A stretch of DNA of 40,172 nt from Seohaeicola zhoushanensis (GCF_014656415.1 NZ_BNCJ01000026.1:1-40172), one strand, 5' to 3'; positions 24,106 to 33,344 are shown, numbered from the stretch's first letter. The notes: a model not told the origin generated them from the letters alone. Numbers and translations are program-made.

Positions 24106-25074
24106 ATGGCACGCTTCATCCTGATGCGATTGATGCACTCGATCCCCCTGCTGATCGCCATCATCGCGCTCATTCTGCTCATGTTGCAACTGATCCCCGG
24201 TGACCCGGTGCAGGCGATGGTGGGGGACTATCCCGTTTCGCCTGCATTCCGCGAAGCCATCACCAAGCAATATCACCTCGACGATCCCTTCCCAACGCGC
24301 CTGCTCAGCTATTTCACCAACTTGGTGCAAGGCGACTTCGGCTATTCCTATCAGTTCCAGAGGCCGGTTCTCGACCTCATACTGACCCATGCGCCGCGCA
24401 CGATCCTGTTGACCGTGACCGGATTCGCCTTCGCGATTCCGGTTGGTATCCTGATCGGGTTGATTTCCGGAACAACGCCGAACCGGCGCACGGATCATCT
24501 CGTGACAACGGCTTCGCTGCTCGTCTACGCGATCCCAAGCTTCTGGTTGGGCCAAATCCTAGTGCTCGGTCTCTCGGTCAAGCTCGGCTGGTTTCCCACG
24601 CAGGGGATGCAGCCCATGATTTCGCGGGCCCAGGGCTTTGACTGGTTCCTGGAACGTGTCCACTACATCGCGCTGCCTGCGCTTGCCTTCGCAGTCCACG
24701 AGGGGACGCGCTTTGCCCGCATCATGCGCGCCAGCGTCATCGACACACTGTCCCAGGGATATATCATGACGGCCCGCGCCAAGGGCCTGTCCCGCAGCAG
24801 TATCATCCGCAAACACGTTCTGCGGAACTCGTCGCTGCCGCTTGTCACCATCGCGGGCTATGCCTTCGGCACGGCCTTGGGCGGGGCTGTTCTGCTGGAA
24901 ACGGTCTTTGCCTGGCCCGGACTTGGCCTTCTCTTCGTTCAAGCGGTCCGGATGCGTGACAACATGACCGTGGTCGCCGTCGTCATCTTTGCGGCCATAG
25001 CGATCATCCTCATCAACCTGATCGTCGACGTGCTCTACGCGCTTCTCGATCCGCGTATCCGGAGCCGAGCATGA
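24106..25074 (+). CDS. ABC transporter permease, DppB/OppB type
   Basis: A 322-residue inner-membrane permease with an N-terminal helix (HSIPLLIAIIALILLMLQL), the OppB-type sequence IPGDPVQAMVGD, DDPFPTRLLSYFTNLVQGDF, and the EAA loop ARIMRASVIDTL followed by GLSRSSIIRKHVLRN. Six transmembrane helices are expected. It follows the amidohydrolase gene by 9 bp and overlaps the next permease by 4 bp (ATGA). The complex imports peptides or other small solutes (nickel and glycosides in some relatives). Confidence 0.95.
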   Translation: MARFILMRLMHSIPLLIAIIALILLMLQLIPGDPVQAMVGDYPVSPAFREAITKQYHLDDPFPTRLLSYFTNLVQGDFGYSYQFQRPVLDLILTHAPRTILLTVTGFAFAIPVGILIGLISGTTPNRRTDHLVTTASLLVYAIPSFWLGQILVLGLSVKLGWFPTQGMQPMISRAQGFDWFLERVHYIALPALAFAVHEGTRFARIMRASVIDTLSQGYIMTARAKGLSRSSIIRKHVLRNSSLPLVTIAGYAFGTALGGAVLLETVFAWPGLGLLFVQAVRMRDNMTVVAVVIFAAIAIILINLIVDVLYALLDPRIRSRA

Positions 25075-25982
25075 CCGACAGTGCCGGAGCTCACCAGTCG
25101 CGCAAGGTCCCGAGTCAACTTTCCGACACGGCCCAAAGCATCTGGGGCACGTTGCGTGCGATAGCAAGCACGCGCCACGGAGCGACAGGCGGTGCCATTC
25201 TGTTGCTCATGGTTTTGATCGCCCTGCTGGCGCCGTTGATCGCACCATACGATCCGCAATCGCTGACCCCGTCCAGCCTGGCGCCGCCCTCCTGGACGAA
25301 CCCAATGGGCACCGACAGCATCGGCCGCGACATATTCAGCCTGGTGATCTACGGCACCCAAACTTCGCTGACCATTGGTCTGGGTGCCGCGCTCGGCGCA
25401 CTGCTGCTCGGAGGCACCGTAGGGATGCTTGCCGGCTACTTCGGAGGGATTGTCGACACTGTGCTGATGCGGATCGCCGAGCTCTTTCAGACCTTGCCGG
25501 TTATCATCCTGGTGCTCTTCACGGTCGCATTCTTCGGCTCCAGCTTCTGGTTGCTCATAACGGCCGTGATCCTAGCCATCTGGCCGATCGAGGCGCGGCT
25601 CGTCTATGGCCAGTACCTCCGGCTGCGCAACATGAGCTTCGTCGATGCCGCCCGTGTGGCCGACATGTCCGCGGCCCATATCATGCTCCGCGAACTGCTC
25701 CCGAATGCCATTCAACCCGTCATCGTCCAGGTAGCCCTTGATGCTTCCGTCGCGATCCTGATCGAAGCTGGCCTCGGATTTCTCGGCCTGTCCGATCCGA
25801 ACGTCGTGAGCTGGGGGCAGCTGCTCTATGACGCCCAGAGCTACATGACAGTTGCCTGGTGGATGAGCGTTTTTCCCGGTGCCGCTATCTGTCTCGCCGT
25901 GGCTGGACTCAACCTTTTCGCCGACGGGTTGAACGAGGTGGTCGACCCGAGAACCCGCGGTCGCAAAGGAGGGCTCCAGTAA
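25071..25982 (+). CDS. ABC transporter permease, DppC/OppC type
   Basis: A 303-residue second permease. It has the N-terminal OppC_N helix (GGAILLLMVLIALLAPLIAP), the DppC hallmark NPMGTDSIGRDIFSLVIYGT, GYFGGIVDTVLMRIAELFQT, and the EAA loop NMSFVDAARVADMSAAHIML before RELLPNAIQPVI. The end EVVDPRTRGRK is also typical. It overlaps dppB-like and dppD-like genes by 4 and 1 bp, so the transporter is made as a tightly coupled unit. Confidence 0.95.
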   Translation: MTDSAGAHQSRKVPSQLSDTAQSIWGTLRAIASTRHGATGGAILLLMVLIALLAPLIAPYDPQSLTPSSLAPPSWTNPMGTDSIGRDIFSLVIYGTQTSLTIGLGAALGALLLGGTVGMLAGYFGGIVDTVLMRIAELFQTLPVIILVLFTVAFFGSSFWLLITAVILAIWPIEARLVYGQYLRLRNMSFVDAARVADMSAAHIMLRELLPNAIQPVIVQVALDASVAILIEAGLGFLGLSDPNVVSWGQLLYDAQSYMTVAWWMSVFPGAAICLAVAGLNLFADGLNEVVDPRTRGRKGGLQ

Positions 25983-26815
25983 TGTCCTCCTTCCAAAGTC
26001 AGAAGCCAAACATGCTGCTCGACGTGTGCAATCTCAAGGTCCACCTCGCCGTCGACGGCAAAACCGTGCGCGCCGTCGACGGGGTCGATTTCGCCGTCGC
26101 TCCGGGCGAAGTTGTCGGCATCGTCGGAGAGTCCGGTTCGGGGAAGAGCACGTTGGCCCGAGCGATCATCCAGCTCATGCCCAATGTCGCGATCGCCGAG
26201 CTGAGCGGAACAATCCGGTTCAATGACGCGGATCTGATGACCGCCTCGGGCACCGTATTGCGTAGATTGCGCCGTCAGAACGGCTTCTCGATGATCTTCC
26301 AGGACCCGCTGGGGTATCTCAATCCGACGCAGAAAGTCGGTCGCCAGATCGCCGAAGCGCTGGACAATTCCGACGACAATCGTGTTCTCGCGCTGTTGCA
26401 CGAGGTCGGGTTACCCAAACCCCACCAGGTCGCCCGCAGCTATCCGCATGAGCTGTCCGGGGGGATGCGGCAGCGGGTCATGATCGCGATTGCGCTGGCC
26501 AGCGAACCCGCGCTGCTCTTCGCCGACGAGCCGACGACTTCGTTGGATGCGACTGTGCAGCGGCAGGTACTCGATACGCTCCGCCGCCTGCACAAAAGCC
26601 GGGGGATGGCGATTGCCATCATTACCCACGACCTCGGAGTCATCGCTGAGCTTTGCGACCGGGTCTACGTGATGCGGGGCGGCAAGGCGGTGGAAAGCGG
26701 GACGGTTGTCGACGTCTTCGAGACACCGCAGCACCCATATACGGCCGAACTTATCCGCCTCAGCACCCGCCATCTGCAAGTCGCCCAACAGGGTGCCCAG
26801 CGAGCTGCTCCATGA
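25982..26815 (+). CDS. ABC transporter ATP-binding protein, DppD/OppD type
   Basis: A 277-residue ATPase. The ATG at 25982 overlaps the preceding stop (TAATG). Walker A is GESGSGKST, the Q-loop is MIFQDP with LNPTQKVG, the signature motif is LSGGMRQRVMIA, Walker B is ALLFADEPTTSLD, and the switch histidine is in IITHDLGV. At 277 residues it lacks most of the C-terminal oligopeptide_HPY extension found in many DppD proteins, though PQHPYTAELI remains. It would pair with the DppF-type subunit that follows. Confidence 0.94.
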   Translation: MSSFQSQKPNMLLDVCNLKVHLAVDGKTVRAVDGVDFAVAPGEVVGIVGESGSGKSTLARAIIQLMPNVAIAELSGTIRFNDADLMTASGTVLRRLRRQNGFSMIFQDPLGYLNPTQKVGRQIAEALDNSDDNRVLALLHEVGLPKPHQVARSYPHELSGGMRQRVMIAIALASEPALLFADEPTTSLDATVQRQVLDTLRRLHKSRGMAIAIITHDLGVIAELCDRVYVMRGGKAVESGTVVDVFETPQHPYTAELIRLSTRHLQVAQQGAQRAAP

Positions 26816-27843
26816 ACGTCCCGATACTATCGCTTCGCAACGTCGTACGCACCTACGCGGATCGCCACAGGTCCGGCTGGCGCAAGGTGCATTTCAACGC
26901 GGTGGATGGAGTCGACATCGATGTAAGGGAAGGCGAGATACTCGCCATCGTCGGCGAGTCCGGCTCGGGCAAGAGCACGTTAGCAAAAGTCATGCTGCAG
27001 CTCGAGAAGCCCAGCTCGGGACAGGCGTTCTACCGTGGGGACGATCTTGCGGCAGCATCGCGCGTGCGCCGGAGTGAATATCGTTGCGATGTGCAAGCAG
27101 TGTTCCAGGATCCGGCCTCATCGCTTAACCCACGGATGCGCGTTCGTCAGTCGCTGAGCTACGTTGCTCGCCGGCATGGGCTCAATCCGAAGGAAGGTCT
27201 CGACGCGTTCCTCATTGCTCAGCTAGAGGCCGTCGGCCTTCATCCGGCGCCGGACATCCTGTTGCGCTATCCACATCAGCTTTCCGGGGGGCAGCAGCAA
27301 CGCGTTGCCATTGCTCGCGCGATGATGCTGACGCCCAGTTTGATCGTCGCCGACGAACCTCTCTCGGCGCTCGACGTCTCGATCCAGGCCCAGATCCTAG
27401 ACCTCATGCGGGATCTCAGCCGCAACCGAAACGTCGGATTTGTGCTGATCAGTCACGACCTCAACGCAGTTCAGTCCATAGCGGACCGCATCGCCGTGAT
27501 GTATCGCGGGTCCATCGTCGAGGTCGGCCGCGATATCCTGAGTGCGCCGGCGCACCCCTATACTCGACTCCTGCTTGACGCGCGCCTGTCGTTCGATCCG
27601 CGCCAAAGGCGCGAAGTGCCGGATCATGTGCCGCTGGCCGAAACCCTGACGCCGCTCGCCTCGCAGGGGTGTCAATTCCGCGATCGCTGTTCCCTGGCCA
27701 CAGAGATCTGTTCCAGCGCCAAGCCGGGGCTCGAACCCACCGGGCAGTCCAGCGCCATGGTGGCCTGCCACATGTCCCAGTCCGCACAAACGGACGCCAG
27801 CCTCACCAAAGAGAAGAAGCAGAAGCTTCCCGGTTCCGCCTGA
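26812..27843 (+). CDS. ABC transporter ATP-binding protein, DppF/OppF type
   Basis: A 343-residue ATPase starting at the ATG that overlaps the dppD-like stop (ATGA). Walker A is GESGSGKST, Q-loop AVFQDPASSLNPRMRV, signature LSGGQQQRVAIARAM, Walker B LIVADEPLSALD, H-loop LISHDLNAV. The C-terminal oligopeptide_HPY domain is complete: APAHPYTRLLLDA and the cysteine pattern GCQFRDRCSLATEIC, with further cysteine near the end (VACHMS). This cysteine set resembles the iron-sulfur-binding tail reported for some DppD-type ATPases. Confidence 0.94.
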   Translation: MNVPILSLRNVVRTYADRHRSGWRKVHFNAVDGVDIDVREGEILAIVGESGSGKSTLAKVMLQLEKPSSGQAFYRGDDLAAASRVRRSEYRCDVQAVFQDPASSLNPRMRVRQSLSYVARRHGLNPKEGLDAFLIAQLEAVGLHPAPDILLRYPHQLSGGQQQRVAIARAMMLTPSLIVADEPLSALDVSIQAQILDLMRDLSRNRNVGFVLISHDLNAVQSIADRIAVMYRGSIVEVGRDILSAPAHPYTRLLLDARLSFDPRQRREVPDHVPLAETLTPLASQGCQFRDRCSLATEICSSAKPGLEPTGQSSAMVACHMSQSAQTDASLTKEKKQKLPGSA

Positions 27844-27893
27844 TCCTCCGACGACCGGAGGCGGGCATCCAATCCAACCAAGGAGACTCACCA

Positions 27894-29564
27894 ATGTATC
27901 TCGATCCACGGACGAAAGGGCCTCAAGCCCGTCTCGACAGCCAAATCCTGTGGGCTGGATTGCGCCGTTCGGCGTGCGCCATAGGGCTATCGCTGGCGCT
28001 TACGGCAGGCTGTGCAGTTGCTGCACTCGCGGCAGGAGATACACCGGTCACCGGCGGCACCGTTGTTCCCGGCGTTGACGGCTCGACGATCACCAACCTG
28101 AACACACAGCTCACCTCGATCACCGGCTCTCTGGTGATCGCTGACGTCTGGGCCGACGGTCTGATGACCTATGACGGCAAGGGCAATCGCATCCCGCGTC
28201 TGGCCGAGAGCTGGTCCGTCAGCGACGACAACCTGACCTATACCTTCAAGATCAAAAGCGGGGTGAAATGGTCCGATGGCGAACCCTTCACCGCCGCCGA
28301 CGTCGCTTTCACCCTGGAAGCCTTTGGATCGCTGAACACCTACATCGCCAAGTCCATGCCGCTGATTGAAAGCGTCTCGGCCCCCGATGACACAACCTTC
28401 GTTGTCAAGCTCAAGAAACCGCTGACGGCCATCCTCGACCTCTTTGACAAGGAGGTCTTCCCGCTGATGCCCAAGCACATTTACGAGGGTACCGACGTCA
28501 CCTCGAACGAGGCTAACCGCGCGCCGGTCGGGCTCGGGCCCTTCCGCTTCGTGAACTGGGACACCGGCCGGGCGATCACCTTCGAGCGCAACCCGCACTA
28601 CTGGGAAGAAGGCAAACCCTACATTGACTCCGTCGTCTTCGCCCTGATCCCTGACGCGCAGCAGCAGCTGAATGCCTTGACCCGCGGGGAAATCGATTGG
28701 GTCAAACTCAACGCAACCCAGGTGCCGGCCGCCGAGGAGGCATCGAAGAATGGAGCCTTCAAGGTCATCGAGATCATCAACAACGCACCAGAGCGTGCCG
28801 TTGTAGATTTCAACATGCGCAAGGCGCCATTCGACAACCAGAAGGTGCGCGCGGCCCTGTTCATGGCGATCGACCGCGACCGCGTCGTGAAAGATGCCTA
28901 CCAAGGGCTCGCCAACAAGGCGGTCAACGCGATCCCGGTGCAGTTCAAGGCGCTGCATGATGGCTCGATCGACTACAACAAGCTGTATCCCTACGATCCG
29001 GTCGCGGCGGGCAAGTTGCTCGACGAAGCCGGCTTTCCGATGAAGGACGGCAAGCGTTTCAGCGCCGAAGTGACCTATATCGCAAAGCCGCCCTATGACG
29101 CGATTTCGCGCGTTATCGCGGCTATGTGGAAAGAGGTCGGCGTGGATGCAACGTTGTCGGGCCTCGATGCGCAGATCTGGATCGACAAGGTCTACAAGCA
29201 GCATGAGTTCGATGCCTCAGTGATCTCTCTCACTGGCCGGACCAATCCGGTGCTTGGCATCGACCGCAGCTATCGCTGTACCGAAGGCGGGGTGCCTTTC
29301 GTCAACCCCACCGGTTACTGTGACCCTGAACTCGACAAGCTGATCGATGCCGCCGCCGCTGCGCCGGAGGGCCAGCAACAGGCGCCTTACGCCGCATATG
29401 CGGCCAAGGTTGCCGAAGACATCAACGAGATCACGCTTACCAACGTCCGCCTTTTCGAAGCCGCGTCGACCCGGCTGATGGGCCTCGAGAAGCAATTCGA
29501 CTTCTCCTACAACACCCACCCCAACTGGCAGGAAGTCTGGATCCCGAAGGACAAGCAGAAGTAG
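27894..29564 (+). CDS. ABC transporter solute-binding protein, DppA/OppA family (SBP_bac_5)
   Basis: A 556-residue periplasmic binding protein. AGGAG precedes the ATG. The signal peptide has an unusually long n-region (about 27 residues) before the hydrophobic core SACAIGLSLALTAGCAVAAL and likely cleavage at ALA/AGD. SBP_bac_5 features include LAESWSVSDDNLTYTFKIKS, GVKWSDGEPFTAADVAFTLE, NRAPVGLGPFRFVNW, FERNPHYWEEGKPYID and KVRAALFMAIDRDRVVK. Family members bind peptides, nickel, haem, opines or sugars. It is last among the transporter genes, after both ATPases, and is separated from the synthetase by a strong hairpin. Confidence 0.95.
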   Translation: MYLDPRTKGPQARLDSQILWAGLRRSACAIGLSLALTAGCAVAALAAGDTPVTGGTVVPGVDGSTITNLNTQLTSITGSLVIADVWADGLMTYDGKGNRIPRLAESWSVSDDNLTYTFKIKSGVKWSDGEPFTAADVAFTLEAFGSLNTYIAKSMPLIESVSAPDDTTFVVKLKKPLTAILDLFDKEVFPLMPKHIYEGTDVTSNEANRAPVGLGPFRFVNWDTGRAITFERNPHYWEEGKPYIDSVVFALIPDAQQQLNALTRGEIDWVKLNATQVPAAEEASKNGAFKVIEIINNAPERAVVDFNMRKAPFDNQKVRAALFMAIDRDRVVKDAYQGLANKAVNAIPVQFKALHDGSIDYNKLYPYDPVAAGKLLDEAGFPMKDGKRFSAEVTYIAKPPYDAISRVIAAMWKEVGVDATLSGLDAQIWIDKVYKQHEFDASVISLTGRTNPVLGIDRSYRCTEGGVPFVNPTGYCDPELDKLIDAAAAAPEGQQQAPYAAYAAKVAEDINEITLTNVRLFEAASTRLMGLEKQFDFSYNTHPNWQEVWIPKDKQK

Positions 29565-29586
29565 CACAGGCATCTGCTTGAACATC

Positions 29587-29612
29587 GCGGCGGGCGCCTC
29601 GGCGCCCGCCGC
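29587..29612 (+). terminator. strong GC hairpin after the binding-protein gene
   Basis: A perfect 11-bp stem GCGGCGGGCGC / GCGCCCGCCGC with a 4-nt loop CTCG starts 22 bp after the binding-protein stop and ends 27 bp before the synthetase ATG. No U-run follows. In binding-protein operons such hairpins often stabilise the upstream message or give partial termination, so that the abundant binding protein is made in excess of later genes. Confidence 0.65.
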
Positions 29613-29639
29613 GCGCAAATACTTTCAACGAGGACAAAC

Positions 29640-31799
29640 ATGTTTCGCGACGTATCTCCCCTGATCAAGCCACGCAAAGTCGCCGTTATCGGCGCGTCTG
29701 CCAGGAAGGTATCGCAAGGCAACGTGGTCATTGCCAATCTGAAGGACTGGAATTGGCAGGGCGAGATCCTCCCAGTGCATCCGACGGCGCCAGAAATTGA
29801 AGGCATCGCCACCTTGGCGGCAATTTCCGACCTGCCGCGTGATACCGACACGGTCATCGTGGCCATTCCCGCCGCTGGCGTGCTGGCTGCCCTGCAAGAG
29901 TTGGAGGCGCGCGGCATCGCTTCGGCCAATGTCTTCGCCAACGGCTTCAGCGTAACCGAAGAACAGGCGATCCGCGACTTCGGTGCGACCAGCAGGCTGC
30001 ACATCCATGGCCCCAACTGCATGGGCCTGATCGACTTTCGCGACCGTGCACCGCTCTACCCGTCGCGCCCTTCGCCGCGGATTACGGCGGGCCGCGTCTC
30101 GCTGATCGCCCAATCCGGTTCTGCGGCGATTTCAGTGATGAACACGATCACCGTCGGCCTCTCGAAGGTCGTGACCGTTGGCAGCGAATTCCAGCTGAGT
30201 GCGGCCGATTACGTCGCTTGGTGCGCGGACGACCCCGAGACTGATGTGGTCGGCGTAGTCATGGAATCCGTCAAGGATCCGGTAGCCTTCGCGCGCGCAG
30301 CACAGAAGATGCGCGATGCGGGCAAGCCGCTGGTCGTCCTTAAGGTTGGCGCTTCCGAGATCGGTTCGGCCGCTACGCGAGCGCATACCGGCGCGCTGAT
30401 CTCGCCCCGTGACGCCTATGACCGCTATTTTGCCGATTGCGGAATATCGCTGGTTCACGATTATGACGAACTCGTTGCCGCCCTGGAATGCTTCAACCTC
30501 GCACGCCCTGTGCTGAATCGGGGAGGCGTGGCCATTGCCGGAATTTCCGGCGGGCAGACGGCCCTGGCTTGCGACGTGGCTGAAGGCGTCGGCCTGACCA
30601 TCGCCAAGTTTACCCCGGCTACTCAGGAGCTCGTTGGAAAGTATCTGCCCGGCACCTCGGGCGCCAATCCCATCGACATTGGCGCCGTCGTCTCGCGCGA
30701 AGAACGCAAATCCGAAGAGGCGTTGCGGGCGGCGATCGACGACGACAACGTCAACGTTCTGGCACTGCTTCAAGATTGCCAGGACAGTCTCAACCCGGCA
30801 ACGCTCGACAACTACATGCTGCACATCCCCGGCTATGCCGCGGTTGGGGCCAGTGTCACCAAGCCCGTTGTCGTGATCTCGCCGACCAGTGGAGAAATCG
30901 CCCCGCGTATTCGCGCCGAATTCGATCGCGCCGGCATCCCGATAGTGCGGGGGTTGCGCGCAGGTCTGGCCGCGGTGCGGTGCCTCTCGAACTCGCTCGA
31001 AGGCGCGCCCGGTGGATGGGCCAGGGCGCGTGGCGATCACGCTCCCGGCTCGCCTGAACTCGCCGCCTTCCGGAAAGAGATCGCAGGCTACAGCGGCGCG
31101 CTGCCTGCCGAACTGGCCTTCCGGCTGTTGAAGGCCTACGGTATTCCGACCGTTCCGGCTTATGTCGCAAGCGATGAGTACGACGCGCTAAAGAACGCGG
31201 ACCTTGTCGGTTTCCCGATGGTGGTCAAAGTGGCCTCTGGCGACATCGCGCATCGCTCCGACATCGGTGGCGTGATGCTCGACGTGCAGGACGAAGCCGC
31301 TCTAAAACTGGCAATCGCCTCGATCCGGCGCAACATTGCCGCGCATGCACCCAAGGCCACGATCGACGGGTTCGAGCTGCAAGCGCAGGTATCAGGCGAA
31401 GAAGCTGTGGCCGGCTTTGCCGCTGCGGCGCCCTTCGGCGCGATGGTGGTCACGGGGACGGGCGGCGTGAGGGTAGAAATCGAGGCAGACCGCGCGGTCG
31501 GCCTTGCGCCGCTGTCCCCGCCCGATGCCGAGCGCATGATCGCTTCCACGCGCCTCGGCAAGATGCTGGCGGGATATCGCAACCTCCTGCCGAAGACCGA
31601 CCTTGACGGTTATGCCGATCTACTGGTCCGTCTTTCCCGTCTGGCAGCCGATCTCGGCGACCTGATCGGCGGATGTGACCTCAATCCGGTGTTGGTCACT
31701 CCGGGCAGTGGCAGCGTTTGCGTTGTCGATGCCCTCTTCATCCTGTCCGGCACGACCGCCGCGGACATGATCGAGAGGACGGAGCTCGTCCTCTCGTAA
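29640..31799 (+). CDS. ADP-forming acyl-CoA synthetase (CoA-binding + ATP-grasp)
   Basis: A 719-residue fused acetate--CoA ligase (ADP-forming)-type enzyme. Domains in order: CoA-binding Rossmann domain (about 8-100; PRKVAVIGASARKVSQGNVV and VAIPAAGVLAAL), CoA-ligase domains with HGPNCMGLIDF and SLIAQSGSAAISVMN, a phosphohistidine segment AATRAHTGALIS (H249), a second CoA-ligase-like domain (GISGGQTALACD), and a C-terminal ATP-grasp domain (about 490-719; GFPMVVKVASGDIAHRSDIG, VTGTGGVRVEIEADRAVG, GGCDLNPVLV). It makes an acyl-CoA from a carboxylate, ATP and CoA. Its place at the end of the importer operon implies it activates the acid derived from the imported solute. AGGA precedes the ATG. 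Confidence 0.93.
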   Translation: MFRDVSPLIKPRKVAVIGASARKVSQGNVVIANLKDWNWQGEILPVHPTAPEIEGIATLAAISDLPRDTDTVIVAIPAAGVLAALQELEARGIASANVFANGFSVTEEQAIRDFGATSRLHIHGPNCMGLIDFRDRAPLYPSRPSPRITAGRVSLIAQSGSAAISVMNTITVGLSKVVTVGSEFQLSAADYVAWCADDPETDVVGVVMESVKDPVAFARAAQKMRDAGKPLVVLKVGASEIGSAATRAHTGALISPRDAYDRYFADCGISLVHDYDELVAALECFNLARPVLNRGGVAIAGISGGQTALACDVAEGVGLTIAKFTPATQELVGKYLPGTSGANPIDIGAVVSREERKSEEALRAAIDDDNVNVLALLQDCQDSLNPATLDNYMLHIPGYAAVGASVTKPVVVISPTSGEIAPRIRAEFDRAGIPIVRGLRAGLAAVRCLSNSLEGAPGGWARARGDHAPGSPELAAFRKEIAGYSGALPAELAFRLLKAYGIPTVPAYVASDEYDALKNADLVGFPMVVKVASGDIAHRSDIGGVMLDVQDEAALKLAIASIRRNIAAHAPKATIDGFELQAQVSGEEAVAGFAAAAPFGAMVVTGTGGVRVEIEADRAVGLAPLSPPDAERMIASTRLGKMLAGYRNLLPKTDLDGYADLLVRLSRLAADLGDLIGGCDLNPVLVTPGSGSVCVVDALFILSGTTAADMIERTELVLS

Positions 31800-31805
31800 C
31801 AGGCG

Positions 31806-31828
31806 GGCCGGCCTGTCTCAGGCCGGTC
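31806..31828 (+). terminator. hairpin after the acyl-CoA synthetase gene
   Basis: CCGGCCTG / CAGGCCGG form an 8-bp stem with a 3-nt loop (TCT), extendable by a G-U and a G-C pair, starting 7 bp after the synthetase stop. Only a weak T-rich tail follows (TCTTGTC). Its right arm overlaps the first bases of the IS6 left end, so the original terminator may have been altered by the insertion. Confidence 0.5.
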
Positions 31829-32126
31829 TTGTCAGACGAACTTGGCTTGAGGCTGGGCAGGGCGCCGGCTAGCGTCCGGCCATGTCCCAACGCTCTCCTT
31901 TCCGATACTTTAAGACCAGCCCGGAGTTCATTCGGTTAGCCGTGATGATGTACATTCGCTTCCCGCTATCGCTGCGCAAGGTCGAAGATCTGCTGCACGA
32001 ACGCGGTGTCGACATCAGCCACGAGACGGTTCGATTTTGGTGGCACCAATTTGGTCCGCTGTTCGCGTCTGAGATCAGGAAACGGCGGATCGAAGGTATG
32101 CGGACCAGCCACTGGCGCTGGCATCT
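31825..32126 (+). pseudogene. IS6-family element, 5' end with truncated transposase
   Basis: The left end GGTCTTGTCAGACGAA (31825-31840) is an imperfect inverse of the IS6 right end at 12420-12435. From 31882 the transposase begins MSQRSPFRYFKTSPEFIRLA, then FPLSLRKVEDLLHERGVDIS, HETVRFWWHQFGPLF and TSHWRWHLE, the standard N-terminus of the alphaproteobacterial IS6 type. It stops at residue about 82, immediately before the first catalytic aspartate, where the IS3-family element begins at 32127. The open frame continues 34 bases into that IS by chance. It cannot transpose. Confidence 0.85.
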
Positions 32127-32156
32127 TGAGCTGCTGCCGGCTTCGTGGACAGCAGG

Positions 32157-33057
32157 TTAAGCTAGCATAGCGCGGGCCTCGAACTCCATGGGGCTGAGGT
32201 AGCCCAGTTTCGAATGCCGCCTGCGCGGATTGTAGAAGCGCTCGATGTAGTCGAATACGTCGGCACGCGCTTCGTTGCGGGTGCGGTAAACCTTCCGGGC
32301 CGTCCGTTCGGTCTTCAGTGATGAAAAGAAGCTCTCCATCGCCGAATTGTCGCAGACGTTTCCGGCCCGGCTCATCGAGCAGGTGATGCCGTTGTCGGCC
32401 AGAAGCCGTTGAAACTGCTCGCTTGTGTATTGCGATCCCTGATCCGAATGATGAAGCAAAGCGTCGGCCTTTCCGCGTCGCCAGACGGCCATCCATTGCC
32501 CGGCAGTTGATTGCGCAGCAATCAATGAGAGGGATCAGCGCATCCATGACCAGTGACGCATCCCGTTCGGCCTTCATGGACCAACCAACGGCACGCCGGG
32601 AAAAGAGGTCGAGAATGACAGCAACGTAAAGCCAGCCTTCCGCGGTCCAGATATAGGTGAAGTCGGCCAACCACTTCTGGTTTGGCCGGTCGGCCTGGAA
32701 GTCCCGCTCAAGGATGTTGTCTGCAATGACCGACCGTTCGCCGTCGTCCTTCGGCTTTCCACGGCGTCTCGGCCGTGCCCGCAAGGCATTGATCCGCATC
32801 AGCCGTTCGATCCGGTGAAGCCCGCAGGCCAGCCCCTCTTCCAGAACATCGCGCCAGACGCGGCGCGCGCCATAGGTCCGGTCGCTGGCCTTGAAGCTTG
32901 TCTCGATCGCCGTGACGAGCCTGGCGTCATGGATCTCGCGGGCGCTGGTCGGGCGATTGAGCCAAGCATGGAAGCCCGACCGCGAGACCTCCAGCACGTC
33001 GCACAGCCAGCTGACGGGCCAGATGTGGCGATGCCTGGCGATGAAGGCGAACCTCAT
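32157..33057 (-). pseudogene. IS3-family transposase orfB (rve integrase), frameshifted
   Basis: The N-terminal part (from 33057) has FIARHRHIWPVSWLCDVLEV, HTH_21-like YGARRVWRDVLEEG, and the integrase core start NQKWLADFTYIWTAEGWLYV with the first catalytic Asp. The frame then breaks. The second and third catalytic residues are in another frame: LLHHSDQGSQYTSEQFQRLL and NSAMESFFSSLKTER, ending ARADVFDYIERFYNPRRRHS. The cause is a 40-nt insertion at about 32493-32532. Removing it restores a normal LIMAVWRRGK junction. It is inactive as it stands. The orfB start overlaps the orfA stop in ATGA. Confidence 0.85.
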
Positions 33058-33344
33058 GTCGCCTCTCGCGCGAAAAAAGCTGCCGCTTTCTTCAGGATGT
33101 CACGCTCCGCCCGAAGCCGAGCGACCTCTTTCTTCAGCGCTGCAATCTCGGCCACGTCGGTCCGCATCTGTCCGTTCCCGGGAAAGGCGACGGCAGGCGC
33201 AGCTGTCAGCTCCCGCATCCAGCGGCGCAGAACGCTCTCGGCCACATCTAGGTCACGGGCGGCCTGCGCCACCGCCACACCGCGGTCCGTCACCAGCCTT
33301 ACGGCCTCGATCTTGAACTCTCGGCTGAACTTCCGTCTCTTCAT
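33054..33344 (-). CDS. IS3-family orfA (HTH_Tnp_1)
   Basis: A 96-residue helix-turn-helix protein: KRRKFSREFKIEAVRLVTDR, VAQAARDLDVAESVLRRWMR, then a leucine-zipper-like coiled coil EIAALKKEVARLRAERDILK and a KKAAAFFAREAT end. This is the complete OrfA of an IS3-family element, which binds the terminal repeats and dimerises. In IS3 elements OrfA and OrfB are joined by frameshifting; here the genes overlap by ATGA, and a T6C run on the coding strand near the end may serve as a slip site. With orfB broken, OrfA could only act as an inhibitor. Confidence 0.9.
   Translation of the reverse strand: MKRRKFSREFKIEAVRLVTDRGVAVAQAARDLDVAESVLRRWMRELTAAPAVAFPGNGQMRTDVAEIAALKKEVARLRAERDILKKAAAFFAREAT

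Noticed and set aside
23602-24555. 317-codon minus-strand frame
   Set aside because: Antisense to the amidohydrolase-type and permease genes, no family motif and no ribosome site.
32490-32535. Programmed frameshift inside IS3 orfB
   Set aside because: The frame change coincides with 40 extra nucleotides that interrupt a normal family alignment. Known IS3 frameshifting occurs at the orfA/orfB junction, not inside the integrase core.
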